64,000 bases of DNA from Celeribacter arenosi. Lineage in GTDB: Bacteria; Pseudomonadota; Alphaproteobacteria; Rhodobacterales; Rhodobacteraceae. How positions within the stretch are numbered: the stretch's first letter is position 1; each line of letters opens with the position of its first letter. Shown piece by piece: positions 26,254 through 35,127 of this stretch. The notes under the pieces were generated by a model. That model had not been told where the DNA came from, ran no database searches, and worked only from the letters and a program-made list of their open reading frames with translations. The stretch is taken from contig NZ_BAABDF010000001.1 in the NCBI RefSeq assembly GCF_039539485.1, positions 62,001-126,000 of the forward strand, read 5' to 3'. Position numbers and translations under genes: made by a program.

Positions 26254-26607
26254 ATGGGTCAGGACAGATGGCATATTGTCGAGGAAGACGGCGCGCTGAC
26301 GATGGCGCGGCGCCTGCCCGCGCGCTTCGATCTAGCTGTTGAGGCGGTGATCGAAGGTGGGGCTGGTCTGCGTCGCGGTCGCATCGCGCGTCAGGTGCTT
26401 CAGGATGTCTGGCGCGCGCTTCAAAACCTGCGGGGCTTTTCGCCTGCGGCCCGTGTGGTCGCTGATGGCGCGGATTTGCGGATAACCGTGGGCGGGCAGG
26501 TGGCCGGTGTTTTTGCAAAAGCCAATAGCGAAGCCATCATCGCCGACCTGATCAACGATCCGCGCAGACGCGCGCGGTGGATGCGACATGCGGGGAAGGC
26601 GGCGTGA
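26254..26607 (+). CDS. Uncharacterised small protein of the pcc locus (1)
   Basis: A 117-residue product with no signal peptide or membrane segment. It reads as a mixed alpha/beta domain: WHIVEEDGALTMARRLPARFD, an Arg-rich QVLQDVWRALQNLRGF helix, a RITVGGQVAGVFAK strand pair and a basic C-terminus (DPRRRARWMRHAG). It begins 22 bp after pccB and its TGA overlaps the next GTG start (GTGA), so it is translated with its neighbours. I do not recognise the family. The position suggests a role tied to propionyl-CoA carboxylase. Confidence 0.7.
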   Translation: MGQDRWHIVEEDGALTMARRLPARFDLAVEAVIEGGAGLRRGRIARQVLQDVWRALQNLRGFSPAARVVADGADLRITVGGQVAGVFAKANSEAIIADLINDPRRRARWMRHAGKAA

Positions 26608-27005
26608 AGATGATTGGCGCATTCCTCACCGGTCTTGCTCTCACGGCTTCGGCCAGTGCCGAGGTGCAACCGTTCCTGCCCCAAGACATCACGGTCCCCT
26701 CCGGGCAACCGGTGAGCTTTCTGGAGACCCAGATCACGCCACCCGGTTTGACGGCGCGATTCCGTTTTGTGGCACCCGAACTGCGCGACACGGTCGAACG
26801 GTTGTCCTTTGCCGATCTGGAGGCCGATTTGGCCTATCTGTGCGAGACATATGCACTGCCACGGCTGGGCGTGCCCGAGCCTGCGCATATCGTGATTTCT
26901 CTCGCCGAAGTTCCGGTGGAACTCGGTACGCCGGCGCCGGACATTGTCCAGATATTTGAATCCTATCGACCGGTGGACGAAGCCTGTGAATGGGAGGCGT
27001 TTTGA
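26604..27005 (+). CDS. Secreted uncharacterised protein of the pcc locus (2; resembles DUF6497)
   Basis: The 133-residue protein begins at GTG 26604 (or ATG 26610) with a signal peptide (MIGAFLTGLALTASASA, cut after Ala). The mature part has TVPSGQPVSFLETQI, a RFRFVAPELRD strand and an acidic C-terminus with two cysteines (YLCETY and DEACEWEAF). The pattern resembles small secreted Rhodobacteraceae proteins grouped as DUF6497; I hold that family call loosely. It overlaps the previous stop by GTGA and the RidA start by one base (TGATG). Periplasmic placement in a cytoplasmic carboxylase operon is unexplained. Confidence 0.72.
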   Translation: MKMIGAFLTGLALTASASAEVQPFLPQDITVPSGQPVSFLETQITPPGLTARFRFVAPELRDTVERLSFADLEADLAYLCETYALPRLGVPEPAHIVISLAEVPVELGTPAPDIVQIFESYRPVDEACEWEAF

Positions 27006-27412
27006 TGGCCCCGAGATTCCACATGGTTGAATCGGGCCCGCGCCCCGTCGCCCCGTTTTCACATGCCGTAGAAGACGATGGCTGGGTCATCCTGACCGGC
27101 CAGATGCCCACCGATCCGGCCGCCCCCGACGCGCCTTTGCCCGAAGGGATCGAGGCGCAGACAAGGCGCGTGATGGACAACCTCGCGCTGATCCTCGGTA
27201 AACTGGATTTGGGGCTCGAACATGTCGTGCAGTGCCGCTGCTTTCTAACTGCCTTCGAACGCGACTACGCGCTGTTCAACGATACCTACAAAAGCTATTT
27301 CCCCGCTAACCGGCTTCCGGCGCGTACCACCGTGGGCGTGACCGCGCTTGCCGTTGGAGCGCTCGTCGAAATCGACCTGATCGCCCGCCGACCGACAGGA
27401 GAAGTTAGCTAA
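27005..27412 (+). CDS. RidA-family protein
   Basis: The 135-residue product matches the RidA (YjgF/YER057c) fold: GPRPVAPFSHAVEDDGWVILTGQMP, TRRVMDNLALILGKLDLGLEHVV, CRCFLTAFERDY and RLPARTTVGVTALAVGALVEID, which includes the conserved Arg that binds the substrate carboxylate. RidA proteins hydrolyse reactive enamine/imine intermediates; several subfamilies act on other compounds. It is tightly coupled on both sides (TGATG in, TAATG out), which argues for a role together with the pcc genes. Confidence 0.9.
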   Translation: MAPRFHMVESGPRPVAPFSHAVEDDGWVILTGQMPTDPAAPDAPLPEGIEAQTRRVMDNLALILGKLDLGLEHVVQCRCFLTAFERDYALFNDTYKSYFPANRLPARTTVGVTALAVGALVEIDLIARRPTGEVS

Positions 27413-27789
27413 TGGCCCTACCCCCGATGACGAAACACAAAGGTTTTCCGGGTCGCTATCCGGGATCCGAATTCCAATTCACGATCCGGCGCGCGAACCC
27501 GAAAGGGATCACGCCGCTCAAACGGCTAGAGCGCTACAAAGATCGCAAATCCGTGGACAAACGGATCGACGCGGCTTTTTTCGCAGCCATCTGGGAATAC
27601 TTCGGTGAAGAGCCTTTCGAGCGCGGAAATCTGGACGCGGGGCGGCTTTCGTGGCTTTTCGGGCGTGAAATCGTGCCTGCGAATGCCGACGATTTTGACC
27701 CCGCATCCTATGAGGCGCTCCTGCGCGTCGACCCCAATGTGGCCCGCGTTTCCTTCCCTGAATGCTTCGAGGAGGATGAAACGTGGTGA
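27412..27789 (+). CDS. Uncharacterised small basic-to-acidic protein of the pcc locus (3)
   Basis: The 125-residue protein starts with an ATG overlapping the RidA stop (TAATG). No signal peptide is visible. The first half is basic (FTIRRANPKGITPLKRLERYKD), the second acidic (ADDFDPASYEALLRV and FPECFEEDETW). I do not recognise the family. Conserved-looking aromatic words such as FFAAIWEYFGEEPFERGNLD suggest a folded globular domain. It is the last gene of the coupled pccB set. Confidence 0.68.
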   Translation: MALPPMTKHKGFPGRYPGSEFQFTIRRANPKGITPLKRLERYKDRKSVDKRIDAAFFAAIWEYFGEEPFERGNLDAGRLSWLFGREIVPANADDFDPASYEALLRVDPNVARVSFPECFEEDETW

Positions 27790-28147
27790 ACGGCTCGATT
27801 TCAGGCGGAATTCTGCCGATGTTTTCGCATCTTGCGCATTCCTCCGCCAAATATGACGAAATCGTAAATACACGTCTTGCGTGTGCAGTCGTTAATGAAC
27901 ATGTTGAGTGTATCGCGGATGTGGCCAGCAACTCATCCAGCGATGGTGTAGTAAACCGTTACTCTACCCCTCACGCGAGGGTCGGACAGCCCCCGTTCGA
28001 CCCTCGCAACAATTCCCTCCCATATTCGTTGATCCCTGCGCCTCGGCCCGCCGCCGCCTATTTGGCATCGCCTGTAAGTTCCGGCTTTTTTGGCGCGCGG
28101 ACTTGGTGCATTGTTTCTTTGGTAGCAACCAACCAACGAGCAGTATC
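27790..28147 (+). other. Non-coding region with a perfect hairpin before the small lipoprotein gene
   Basis: About 360 bp between the coupled pccB set and the small lipoprotein gene. It holds no supported CDS. A 10-bp perfect inverted repeat, GCGAGGGTCG (27975-27984) with CGACCCTCGC (27998-28007) and a 13-base loop, is the main structure. It lacks a T run, so it may be a regulatory or processing element rather than a terminator. Confidence 0.5.
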
Positions 28148-28342
28148 ATGCGCAAATCTATCCTCATTCTCGGCTTCGTCTCACTCACAGGTCTCTCGGC
28201 CTGTATGGACACTCCCGACCTGCGCCGCGCGGCGGCAGGGGCGGCGATCGGCTGTCTCGCGGGTGAAGTCCTGCGCGATGGCGAGTGCCTCACGGGCGCG
28301 GCAGTCGGTGGCGTCGCGGGCGCTCTGGCCGACGACATCTAA
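28148..28342 (+). CDS. Small glycine-zipper lipoprotein
   Basis: A 64-residue product with a lipoprotein signal (MRKSILILGFVSLTGLSAC, Cys19). The mature part is only about 45 residues, rich in Ala and Gly, with two GxxxG-like runs (AAAGAAIGCLAG and TGAAVGGVAGALADD). This is a glycine-zipper pattern seen in small outer-membrane lipoproteins. It overlaps no neighbour and lies between the two pcc blocks; a functional tie to propionyl-CoA metabolism is not evident. A terminator-like stem follows at 28387-28423. Confidence 0.75.
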   Translation: MRKSILILGFVSLTGLSACMDTPDLRRAAAGAAIGCLAGEVLRDGECLTGAAVGGVAGALADDI

Positions 28343-28386
28343 CGACAACGCTCTGCGCGTCTCGGCGCAGCGCAATACACATCACC

Positions 28387-28423
28387 AAAAGGTTCTTGGG
28401 CATGCCTGCCCGGGGGCCTTTTT
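28387..28423 (+). terminator. Terminator of the small lipoprotein gene
   Basis: AAAGGTTCTTGGGCA (28387-28401) pairs with TGCCCGGGGGCCTTT around a short loop with a few wobble or mismatched pairs, followed by a TTTTTT run. It separates the lipoprotein gene from pccA, so pccA probably has its own promoter or reads through. Confidence 0.65.
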
Positions 28424-28487
28424 TCATGCCCCGATCAACGCTGAAAAAGCGCGCGGGCAGGCCCTTTAAACGAGGAAGGAACAGGAC

Positions 28488-30488
28488 ATGTTCGACAAGA
28501 TCCTGATTGCGAACCGCGGCGAAATCGCGTGCCGTGTCATCAAGACGGCCAAAAAGATGGGGATCAAGACGGTTGCGGTCTATTCAGACGCCGATAAGCA
28601 TGCGCTCCACGTGCAAATGGCGGATGAAGCAGTCAACATCGGGCCGCCACCGTCGAACCAGTCCTACATCGTGATCGACAAGATCATGGATGCCGTCCGT
28701 CAGACCGGCGCACAGGCTGTACACCCCGGCTACGGATTCCTTTCCGAGAACTCGAAGTTCGCGCAGGCCCTTCATGCAGAAGGGGTCGCCTTTATCGGTC
28801 CACCCGTCGGTGCGATCGAGGCGATGGGCGACAAGATCACGTCCAAAAAACTCGCCGCGGAAGCGGGCGTTTCCACGGTTCCCGGTTACATGGGCATCAT
28901 CGAAGACGCCGACGAAGCGGTCAGGATTTCCAATGAAATCGGCTATCCGGTGATGATCAAGGCCTCCGCCGGCGGTGGCGGCAAGGGCATGCGGATCGCG
29001 TGGAACGACGTGGAAACACGTGAAGGGTTTCAGGCATCCAAAAACGAAGCTGCGAGTTCCTTCGGGGATGACCGGATCTTTATCGAAAAGTTCGTCACCC
29101 AGCCTCGCCACATCGAAATTCAGGTTCTGTGCGACAAGCACGGCAATGGTCTCTGGATCAACGAACGCGAATGCTCGATCCAGCGCCGCAACCAGAAAGT
29201 CGTTGAAGAAGCGCCATCACCTTTCCTCGATGCCGCCACGCGCAAGGCGATGGGTGAACAGGCCGTGGCTCTCGCGCAGGCGGTGGACTATTGCTCCGCG
29301 GGCACGGTGGAATTCATCGTGGACGGGGACAAGAATTTCTACTTCCTCGAAATGAATACGCGTTTGCAGGTTGAGCACCCTGTGTCCGAGTTGATCACTG
29401 GTATTGACCTCGTGGAGCAGATGATCCGCGTGGCCAACGATGAAAAACTGGCGATCAAACAATCCGACATCGGCATCAACGGGTGGGCCATTGAAAGCCG
29501 CCTCTACGCGGAGGATCCTTACCGCGGGTTCCTGCCGTCGACGGGCCGTCTGACGCGCTACCGGCCACCTGAGGAAATTGTCACATCCGACGACATCGTT
29601 CGCAACGACACCGGTGTCTATGAGGGCGGCGAAATATCGATGTTCTACGACCCGATGATTGCCAAACTCTGCACATGGGGCAAAGACCGCGCATCGGCCA
29701 TCGAGAACATGCGCAATGCCTTGGACGCCTTTGAGGTCGAAGGGATCGGGCATAACCTGCCGTTCCTCTCAGCGGTGATGGATCACCCGCGGTTCATTTC
29801 CGGTGATATCACCACGGCCTTCATCGAAGAGGAATATCCCAACGGGTTCGAAGGGGTCGAATTGGCCTACGAGGATCTCGAAAGGATCGCGGCGGCATCG
29901 GCGGCGATGTACCGTGTCGCCGAAATCCGTCGCACCCGCGTGTCTGGGCGGATGGATAACCACGAACGGACCGTTGGCTCCGATTGGGTGGTGCAGATCG
30001 GCGAACACGACTTCCCCGTCTCGATTGAGGCCGACAAACGCGGATCGACGGTCTCGATCAACGACAAGAACATCCGTTTGGAAAGCACATGGGCACCTGG
30101 TGATAGTCTGGCCGTGATCGACATGGATCATGGTGGTCCGCTCACGCTCAAGGTTGGCAAGGTGCCGGGCGGGTTCCGCATCCGGAACCGCGGCGCGGAT
30201 ATGAAGGTCTATGTGCGCCATCCGCGCGCGGCCGAACTGTCCAAACACATGCTCGAAAAGCTGCCTCCGGACACATCGAAGCTTCTGCTGTGCCCGATGC
30301 CCGGACTGATCGTAAAGGTCGAGGTGGAAGTCGGTGACGAAGTGCAGGAGGGCCAGTCCCTCTGCACCGTCGAGGCGATGAAAATGGAAAACATCCTGCG
30401 CGCAGAGCGCAAGGGAACGGTGTCCAAAGTCCTCGCCAAACCGGGTGACAGCCTCGCAGTTGACGAAGTGATCATGGAGTTCGAATAG
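28488..30488 (+). CDS. pccA: Propionyl-CoA carboxylase alpha subunit
   Basis: The 666-residue biotin-containing subunit has biotin carboxylase (about 1-445), the BT linker domain (about 500-590) and the biotin carrier (about 595-666). Visible motifs are KILIANRGEIACRV, the ATP-grasp glycine loop KASAGGGGKGMRI, EMNTRLQVEHPVSE and the biotinylation site EAMKMEN. It carboxylates its own biotin with ATP and bicarbonate for transfer by PccB. Length is standard. The start ATG follows AGGAAGGAACAGG. The next gene starts one base after its stop codon. Confidence 0.98.
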   Translation: MFDKILIANRGEIACRVIKTAKKMGIKTVAVYSDADKHALHVQMADEAVNIGPPPSNQSYIVIDKIMDAVRQTGAQAVHPGYGFLSENSKFAQALHAEGVAFIGPPVGAIEAMGDKITSKKLAAEAGVSTVPGYMGIIEDADEAVRISNEIGYPVMIKASAGGGGKGMRIAWNDVETREGFQASKNEAASSFGDDRIFIEKFVTQPRHIEIQVLCDKHGNGLWINERECSIQRRNQKVVEEAPSPFLDAATRKAMGEQAVALAQAVDYCSAGTVEFIVDGDKNFYFLEMNTRLQVEHPVSELITGIDLVEQMIRVANDEKLAIKQSDIGINGWAIESRLYAEDPYRGFLPSTGRLTRYRPPEEIVTSDDIVRNDTGVYEGGEISMFYDPMIAKLCTWGKDRASAIENMRNALDAFEVEGIGHNLPFLSAVMDHPRFISGDITTAFIEEEYPNGFEGVELAYEDLERIAAASAAMYRVAEIRRTRVSGRMDNHERTVGSDWVVQIGEHDFPVSIEADKRGSTVSINDKNIRLESTWAPGDSLAVIDMDHGGPLTLKVGKVPGGFRIRNRGADMKVYVRHPRAAELSKHMLEKLPPDTSKLLLCPMPGLIVKVEVEVGDEVQEGQSLCTVEAMKMENILRAERKGTVSKVLAKPGDSLAVDEVIMEFE

Positions 30489-30489
30489 G

Positions 30490-31038
30490 GTGGGTTATAA
30501 CGCGACAATAGTCCATGTGCCCCGCGCGGGCGTGGATAGCGCGCTCGGTCTCCTAGGGGCCGAGCGGACGTCGCGTGACGATCATCACAACGAGAGCCCG
30601 CTTTCGATCGCCGAGCGCGAGGATTCTGCGTTGATCTGGTACAACGCAAGGGCGCGGTTGTGGCCGGGCGTTCGTGAACTGGACCAAGTGCTCACCGAAA
30701 TGTCGCGCAGTGGCGATGTTGCCGTCTTTGACGTGAATGACGGCGACGTGGTCTCGACGGTGCGCTTTTTGTCGGGCGGGGTCGCCAAATGGGCCGTCGC
30801 GCACAATGCCGAGACAGGGGCGAAACACCTGCAGGTGGATGCCAAGGTTCCCAAATTCGTCAAGGATATCGTTGCCGACCACCGGCGCGACCCATCAAAA
30901 TTGCCCGCTGTCGAGGTGCCAGTCGCCGTCTTCGAGGAGATGACGGGCTTTCGCTACGATTGCGCGGATGGTGCGCAGTTCCGCGCCTTGGAGCGGGCGA
31001 AACCTGCAAAACGCAAGCCATGGTGGCGGATATGGTGA
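30490..31038 (+). CDS. Uncharacterised protein of the pcc locus (4)
   Basis: The 182-residue product starts at a GTG one base after the pccA stop, so it is surely in the pccA transcript. No signal peptide or membrane helix is visible. The sequence looks like a single soluble domain: ALIWYNARARLWPGVRELDQVL, a VFDVNDGDVVSTVRFLSGGVAKWAV strand set and a basic end (AKPAKRKPWWRIW). I do not recognise the family. Tight placement behind pccA suggests a helper of carboxylase maturation, activity or regulation, but that is inference. Confidence 0.75.
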   Translation: MGYNATIVHVPRAGVDSALGLLGAERTSRDDHHNESPLSIAEREDSALIWYNARARLWPGVRELDQVLTEMSRSGDVAVFDVNDGDVVSTVRFLSGGVAKWAVAHNAETGAKHLQVDAKVPKFVKDIVADHRRDPSKLPAVEVPVAVFEEMTGFRYDCADGAQFRALERAKPAKRKPWWRIW

Positions 31039-31060
31039 GCAGCGCCCATAGATCCACACA

Positions 31061-31546
31061 TCACGTGCCGTCGAGGGCTGAGTTTTTCTCGTCGCGGATT
31101 TCCTGCTGCCGGAGCGGAGTTTTGTCGATGGAGCGGGTGATTTCGCGCAAATCCCATGGCACCGGCTTGCGCAACATGACACGACCGTCTTTGTCGACGA
31201 TCACGAGGGCAAATCCGCGCGGGCGCAATTGCGTGCGTACAGACGATCCTGCATCGGGCGCGGTATCGACCAGAACGACCACATCGCGATCGATCAATTC
31301 GTCGGGCCGCTCGGACAGCAGTTCGATCTGTTCGGCAAAGCTGGGATCCAGCGGGCTATCGGCGAACACCACGATGACGCGGTTGATCCAAAGAAAGTCA
31401 CTAAGTGCGGCGTCCTCGCCAGATTGGGTGACAAAACCGTCCGCTTCGGGGCCGGTTTCGTCGTCGACAGACGGGGTCGCGTCCTGCGCGGTGCCCGTAT
31501 TTGCCAAGAGTATCGCGCAAAACGCGGAAATTAGGATGTTTTTCAT
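31061..31546 (-). CDS. Secreted DUF4174-domain protein
   Basis: The 161-residue protein begins with a signal peptide (MKNILISAFCAILLANTGTAQ). After an acidic linker it has a compact domain with FLWINRVIVVFADSPLDPSF, DRDVVVLVDT, RGFALVIVDKDGRVMLRKP and PWDLREITRSID. This is the thioredoxin-like DUF4174 pattern (no CxxC motif). Such proteins are secreted and uncharacterised. It lies on the opposite strand between the pccA block and the mutase gene; the 100-bp gap to the mutase start holds both promoters. An 853-residue reverse ORF continues upstream but is only mutase shadow. Confidence 0.8.
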   Translation of the reverse strand: MKNILISAFCAILLANTGTAQDATPSVDDETGPEADGFVTQSGEDAALSDFLWINRVIVVFADSPLDPSFAEQIELLSERPDELIDRDVVVLVDTAPDAGSSVRTQLRPRGFALVIVDKDGRVMLRKPVPWDLREITRSIDKTPLRQQEIRDEKNSALDGT

Positions 31547-31651
31547 CAGTCCTCCGGTGACCTTACATATAGGCGGCGCGGAGACGTAAACCAAGCATTG
31601 CACGTCGGCGATTTCACGCACAGGCGCGCGTTGGACATAAAGGAGCCGGAG

Positions 31652-33769
31652 ATGACGGACCGAAAACTCTGGAAAGAACTGGCCGAGAAAGAATTGCGGG
31701 GCAAGCCGCTCGAGAATCTCAACTGGGACACGTTGGAGGGCATAGAGGTCAAACCGCTCTATGCGCCCGATGATCTCGAAGGGTTGACCCATCTCGACAA
31801 CACGCCGGGTGTCGCGCCGTTTACGCGCGGGGTGAAGGCCACGATGTACGCGGGCCGTCCCTGGACCATCCGTCAGTACGCGGGTTTCTCGACCGCCGAG
31901 GAATCCAACGCCTTTTACCGCAAAGCGTTGGACGCCGGACAGCAAGGTGTCTCTGTCGCCTTCGATCTCGCCACGCACCGTGGCTATGACAGCGATCACC
32001 CCCGTGTGGTTGGCGACGTGGGTAAGGCGGGCGTGGCCATTGATAGCGTCGAGGATATGAAAATCCTGTTCGACGGCATCCCGCTCGACAAGGTGTCTGT
32101 GTCGATGACCATGAACGGGGCGGTGATCCCGATCCTCGCGTCCTTTATCGTCGTTGGCGAAGAACAGGGGCACGATAAATCCCTGCTGGCGGGGACCATC
32201 CAGAACGACATTCTCAAAGAGTTCATGGTCCGCAATACCTACATCTATCCGCCCGAACCTTCGATGAAGATCATTGCGGATATTATCGAATTCACCTCCA
32301 ACGAAATGCCGAAATTCAACTCGATTTCCATTTCCGGCTACCACATGCAGGAAGCGGGCGCGAACCTCGTGCAGGAGTTGGCGTTCACGCTGGCCGACGG
32401 GCGCGAATACGTGCGCACGGCGATCAAAGCGGGCATGGATGTCGATAAATTCGCAGGCCGCCTGTCGTTCTTCTTTGCCATCGGCATGAACTTCTTCATG
32501 GAAGCGGCCAAGCTGCGCGCCGCGCGCCTTTTGTGGTCGCGCATTATGGAGGAATTCGACCCCAAGCTCGAAAAGTCCAAAATGCTGCGCACCCATTGCC
32601 AGACGTCCGGCGTGTCTCTGCAGGAGCAGGATCCCTATAACAACGTGATCCGTACCGCCTATGAGGCGATGTCGGCGGCCCTTGGCGGCACACAATCGCT
32701 GCACACCAATGCGTTGGATGAAGCGATTGCTTTGCCGACCGAGTTTTCGGCGCGCATTGCACGCAACACGCAGCTTATCCTGCAGGAAGAAACGGGGATC
32801 ACCAACGTCGTCGACCCTCTCGCGGGGTCCTATTACGTCGAAAGCCTCACGGCAGAACTCGCGGAAAAAGCCTGGGCCCTCATGGAGGAAGTTGAGGCAC
32901 TGGGCGGTATGACCAAGGCGGTGAACTCCGGCATGCCAAAACTGCGCATCGAGGAAACGGCGGCCAAACGGCAGGCGATGATCGACCGCGGTCAGGAGGT
33001 GATCGTCGGTGTGAACAAGTACCGCAAAGATCACGAAGACCCGATCGATATCCTCGATGTGGACAACGTGGCCGTTCGCGAAAGTCAGGTCTTGCGGCTC
33101 GGTCGGATCAAGGCCGAGCGGGACAGTTCCCTCGTCGAGGTAACATTGGAGGCGCTCGAAACAGCTGCGAAATCGGGCAAAGGTAACCTGCTGGCACTCG
33201 CGGTCGAGGCCGCGCGCGCCCGCGCAACCGTTGGAGAGATTTCCATGGCGATGGAGAAGGCGTTCGGCCGCCACCGTGCCGAAGTCAAAACCCTCGCGGG
33301 CGTCTATGGCGCGGCGTATGAGGGCGACGAAGGGTTCGCACAAATCCAGAAAGACGTGGAAACCTTTGCCGAGAAACAGGGGCGTCGGCCCCGAATGCTG
33401 GTGGTGAAAATGGGGCAGGACGGGCATGACCGCGGCGCTAAAGTCATTGCGACGGCATTTGCCGACATCGGCTTTGACGTCGACGTCGGCCCATTGTTCC
33501 AAACGCCCGAAGAAGCCGCGCAGGATGCCATCGACAACGACGTGCATATCGTCGGCATTTCCAGTCAGGCGGCAGGGCACAAAACGCTGGCGCCCAAGTT
33601 GATCGACGCGCTGAAAGAGCAAGGCGCGGAAGACATCATCGTGATCTGCGGCGGCGTTATTCCGCAGCAGGACTATGATTTCCTCTACAAGGCTGGCGTG
33701 AAGGCGATCTTTGGGCCGGGCACGAATATTCCGGCCGCGGCGCGCTCAATTCTCGATCTGATCAGTTGA
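31652..33769 (+). CDS. Methylmalonyl-CoA mutase
   Basis: The 705-residue B12-dependent mutase converts (R)-methylmalonyl-CoA to succinyl-CoA, completing propionyl-CoA assimilation. The catalytic TIM barrel spans about residues 20-560 (FTRGVKATMYAGRPWTIRQYAG, GVSVAFDLATHRGYDSD, SISGYHMQEAGA). The C-terminal cobalamin-binding domain (about 570-700) shows the DGHDRGAK cobalt-ligand motif and CGGVIPQQDYDFL. The single long chain is the large-subunit type, usual for Rhodobacter-like homodimers. Start ATG after AAAGGAGCCGGAG. The chaperone MeaB and the epimerase gene are not in the window. Confidence 0.97.
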   Translation: MTDRKLWKELAEKELRGKPLENLNWDTLEGIEVKPLYAPDDLEGLTHLDNTPGVAPFTRGVKATMYAGRPWTIRQYAGFSTAEESNAFYRKALDAGQQGVSVAFDLATHRGYDSDHPRVVGDVGKAGVAIDSVEDMKILFDGIPLDKVSVSMTMNGAVIPILASFIVVGEEQGHDKSLLAGTIQNDILKEFMVRNTYIYPPEPSMKIIADIIEFTSNEMPKFNSISISGYHMQEAGANLVQELAFTLADGREYVRTAIKAGMDVDKFAGRLSFFFAIGMNFFMEAAKLRAARLLWSRIMEEFDPKLEKSKMLRTHCQTSGVSLQEQDPYNNVIRTAYEAMSAALGGTQSLHTNALDEAIALPTEFSARIARNTQLILQEETGITNVVDPLAGSYYVESLTAELAEKAWALMEEVEALGGMTKAVNSGMPKLRIEETAAKRQAMIDRGQEVIVGVNKYRKDHEDPIDILDVDNVAVRESQVLRLGRIKAERDSSLVEVTLEALETAAKSGKGNLLALAVEAARARATVGEISMAMEKAFGRHRAEVKTLAGVYGAAYEGDEGFAQIQKDVETFAEKQGRRPRMLVVKMGQDGHDRGAKVIATAFADIGFDVDVGPLFQTPEEAAQDAIDNDVHIVGISSQAAGHKTLAPKLIDALKEQGAEDIIVICGGVIPQQDYDFLYKAGVKAIFGPGTNIPAAARSILDLIS

Positions 33770-33790
33770 TGCGATACCGCACAAGATCAT

Positions 33791-33822
33791 GGGCCGGTGC
33801 TTTGCAGCGCCGGCCCTGATCG
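33791..33822. terminator. Bidirectional terminator between mutase and nhaA
   Basis: GGGCCGGTGC (33791-33800) pairs with GCGCCGGCCC (33807-33816) apart from one T-G wobble, with a TTTGCA loop and a following TTTTATT. It separates the convergent genes. Confidence 0.8.
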
Positions 33823-33824
33823 TT

Positions 33825-35048
33825 TTATTCCACTGTTGGTCGGCTGTCGGGCAACGGGGGGAGAACTGTGTCATCCGAGCGGTGCTTTGGCAGTGGCAAG
33901 GGTGCAAGCCGCAGCACGACGTACCCAACGATTGCCGACAGGATCGAGCCGGCCAACACGCCCACCCGCACTTCGTTCATCAGCAGCGGCGATTCAAACG
34001 ACAGCCCGCCGATGAACAGGGACATGGTAAACCCGATCCCCGCGAGCGCTGAAATCCCATAGATGTGCAACCAGGTTGCGCCATAGGGTAGTCGCGCGAT
34101 CCCCAATTTCACCAATGCAAAGGTGATCCCGAAGACGCCGATCTGTTTGCCCAAAAACAACCCGACCCCAATGCCGAGCGGGAGGGGGTCGAGGAAACTT
34201 TGCAGCGTCATGCCGGAAAACACGACACCAGCATTCGCAAATGCAAAGACCGGGACAATCAGGAAAAACACGTAAGGCGACAAGGCGTGTTCAAGCGAAT
34301 GCAAAGGCGACTTGCCCCAGCGGTCCTTGAGCGGCACGAAAAAGGCCGTGACCACGCCCGCAAGTGTCGCATGCACGCCGGATTTCAGCACCAGCACCCA
34401 CAGCACCATACCCAACAGGATGATCGGTGCGACGCGGTGCACGCCTGCGCGGTTCAGCAGGTACATCGCAAACAATGGGATGGTGGCGAGGAACAGGTAA
34501 TCGAGGTGCAAATCGGCAGTGTAGAACAGGGCGATAATTATGATCGCCCCCATGTCGTCGAGAATGGCGAGGGTAAGGAGAAAGATTTTGAGCGATGACG
34601 GTACGCGGTCGCCGACCAGTGCAAGGACACCGAGAGCAAAGGCGATGTCAGTGGCCGCGGGAATGGCCCAACCGCCAACGGTGACGGGATTGCTCAAGTT
34701 GAAGATCAGATAAATCAGTGCCGGCACGATCATCCCGCCGACGGCGGCAGCACCCGGGAGTATCACATCGCGCGGATTTTTCATTTTGCCTTCAAGAAGC
34801 TCTCGTTTCAGCTCCAGTCCGACAAGCAGGAAAAAGACTGCCATGAGGCCGTCATTGATCCAGAGGATCAGCGGCTTGGCGACGCCTTCTTCGTTGAGCG
34901 TGATGGCAAAATATGAACTGAGTATCCCGTCATAGGCGGGATAGAGCGAAGAGTTGGCAACCAGCATTGCCGCGACCGCGGCAAGCATCAAGACGATGCC
35001 TCCGGATGTATCACTGTCAAAAAAATCGTCTATTGCGCGCAAAAGCAT
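33825..35048 (-). CDS. nhaA: Na+/H+ antiporter NhaA
   Basis: The 407-residue protein has about twelve hydrophobic helices and NhaA signatures: an N-terminal FFDSDTSGGIVLMLAAV, WAIPAATDIAFALGVLALVG, and LTLAILDDMGAIIIIALFY with the paired aspartates that bind sodium and protons. It exchanges internal sodium for protons, fitting a marine organism. Length is usual. Start ATG at 35048, close to the divergent VOC gene; the 80-bp gap serves both. Confidence 0.95.
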   Translation of the reverse strand: MLLRAIDDFFDSDTSGGIVLMLAAVAAMLVANSSLYPAYDGILSSYFAITLNEEGVAKPLILWINDGLMAVFFLLVGLELKRELLEGKMKNPRDVILPGAAAVGGMIVPALIYLIFNLSNPVTVGGWAIPAATDIAFALGVLALVGDRVPSSLKIFLLTLAILDDMGAIIIIALFYTADLHLDYLFLATIPLFAMYLLNRAGVHRVAPIILLGMVLWVLVLKSGVHATLAGVVTAFFVPLKDRWGKSPLHSLEHALSPYVFFLIVPVFAFANAGVVFSGMTLQSFLDPLPLGIGVGLFLGKQIGVFGITFALVKLGIARLPYGATWLHIYGISALAGIGFTMSLFIGGLSFESPLLMNEVRVGVLAGSILSAIVGYVVLRLAPLPLPKHRSDDTVLPPLPDSRPTVE

Positions 35049-35127
35049 TTGTGTTCCGTACGTTGTGTATTTGTCCCGAGGCCTTTACTAAGATGGAGCA
35101 TGGGCCGTGACAGTCAAGGGAAGCGAC

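Noticed and set aside
31061..33622. An 853-residue reverse ORF containing the DUF4174 protein at its end.
   Set aside because: Only the last 161 residues (from 31546) look like a real protein; the rest is the antisense of methylmalonyl-CoA mutase.
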